A stretch of 60,912 nt of DNA from Trichoplax sp. H2. Lineage: Eukaryota > Placozoa > Uniplacotomia > Trichoplacea. The notes beneath the pieces are model-generated. The model made no database searches. It saw nothing but the letters and a program-made list of their open reading frames with translations, and was not told the DNA's origin. Both the position numbers and the translations under genes were made by a program. Positions within the stretch are counted from its first letter, which is position 1, and each line of letters begins with the position of its first letter. Of this stretch, positions 60,480-60,912 are shown piece after piece. Location: contig NOWV01000294.1 of NCBI GenBank assembly GCA_003344405.1, positions 1 to 60,912 of the forward strand, given 5' to 3'.

Positions 60480-60912
60480 TTAGTTAATGTCAAAATTAGT
60501 TGTATCTGGCAGAAACAACGCAGTAAATCCGCTTAGCAAGCCTAGTAATGAAAAGATTATCAAAGTTGCTGTGCAATTCTTATTAAATAGTACAGCAAAT
60601 GTTGTCATGCCTAATATTGATCCTGTATGTCCTACTATATTTAAAATGCCAGTTGATGTTGATCGAACTTTCGTAGGGAACAATTCTGCACTCCAAGTTT
60701 TATAAGGTATCCAGGCGTTATTACTTATCGACGTAAATACACATCCCAAGATTAATGCTCCATATACGTTGTCTATTACAACCATTAATAAAATGCTCAA
60801 TGCACATATTGTTATCATAGGAAAATAAAGCCATTTTCGACCCACACGGTTAATTAATAAAAGACATCCGATAGCGATAGGTAACGATAGTAAGTTTCCA
60901 ATTAAAATATCT
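60480..60912 (-). CDS. SV2-like transporter, copy 5, C-terminal part only (cut by window end)
   Basis: Minus-strand frame open from the stop at 60480 to the window edge, encoding the last 143-144 residues of an SV2-like protein. Motifs are INRVGRKWLYF, AELFPTKVRSTSTG and the terminal FLPDTTNFDIN. Over the visible part the protein is identical to copy 4, and I see only two DNA differences (near 60763 and 60880). The 5' portion lies outside the window, so integrity cannot be judged. Confidence 0.9.
   Translation of the reverse strand, partial: DILIGNLLSLPIAIGCLLLINRVGRKWLYFPMITICALSILLMVVIDNVYGALILGCVFTSISNNAWIPYKTWSAELFPTKVRSTSTGILNIVGHTGSILGMTTFAVLFNKNCTATLIIFSLLGLLSGFTALFLPDTTNFDIN

Noticed and set aside
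1-60912. CRISPR array, prophage or bacterial operon
   Set aside because: No spaced direct repeats of that kind are seen. The introns, poly(A) signals and gene families are animal-type.

Overview
The window is strongly AT-rich metazoan nuclear DNA: genes with canonical GT-AG introns, poly(A) signals and long non-coding spacers, an animal-type CARD/NB-ARC/TPR death-fold gene, a 21-exon DNAJC21 co-chaperone, tandem CYP4-like cytochromes P450 and a tandem array of SV2-like transporters. Base composition and gene repertoire fit an early-branching animal, and a placozoan (Trichoplax/Hoilungia type) is my best guess. That is inference, since no species-diagnostic marker is visible. Two 20-N gaps at 1292-1311 and 1656-1675 mark a scaffold join.

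Layout: 1-2343 is a messy scaffold end with duplicated contig edges and LTR-like promoter sequence. 5494-10739 (+) is a four-exon CARD-NB-ARC-TPR gene, reconstructed here as 1316 aa with two tiny phase-1 exons. 10862-11270 is a solo LTR with a perfect 5-bp target duplication. 12407-14209 (+) is a two-exon Myb/SANT-like coiled-coil protein. 14210-23184 is a gene-poor desert. 23185-36582 (+) holds three single-exon CYP4-clan P450 genes, widely spaced. 36904-43303 (-) is DNAJC21, all 21 coding exons of which can be chained in frame to 534 aa. 43569-43860 is a palindrome-rich tandem repeat. 44526-60912 (-) is an array of SV2-like MFS transporters: two intact single-exon genes, one interrupted by a single in-frame TGA, a further intact gene, an N-terminal pseudogene, and a last gene cut by the window end.

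Two regimes of gene birth are visible. The ancestral single-copy genes (DNAJC21, the CARD gene) are intron-rich, whereas the P450 and SV2-like families are intronless tandem arrays, consistent with intron-poor founders that were then copied locally. The SV2 array is still evolving. Its last two units share diverged flanks. One copy carries a solo LTR whose empty site survives in the other. Their coding ends are almost identical, which points to gene conversion or purifying homogenisation. Functionally the window combines innate/apoptotic sensing, xenobiotic or fatty-acid oxidation, 60S ribosome maturation and membrane transport; there is no sign that these act as one pathway.
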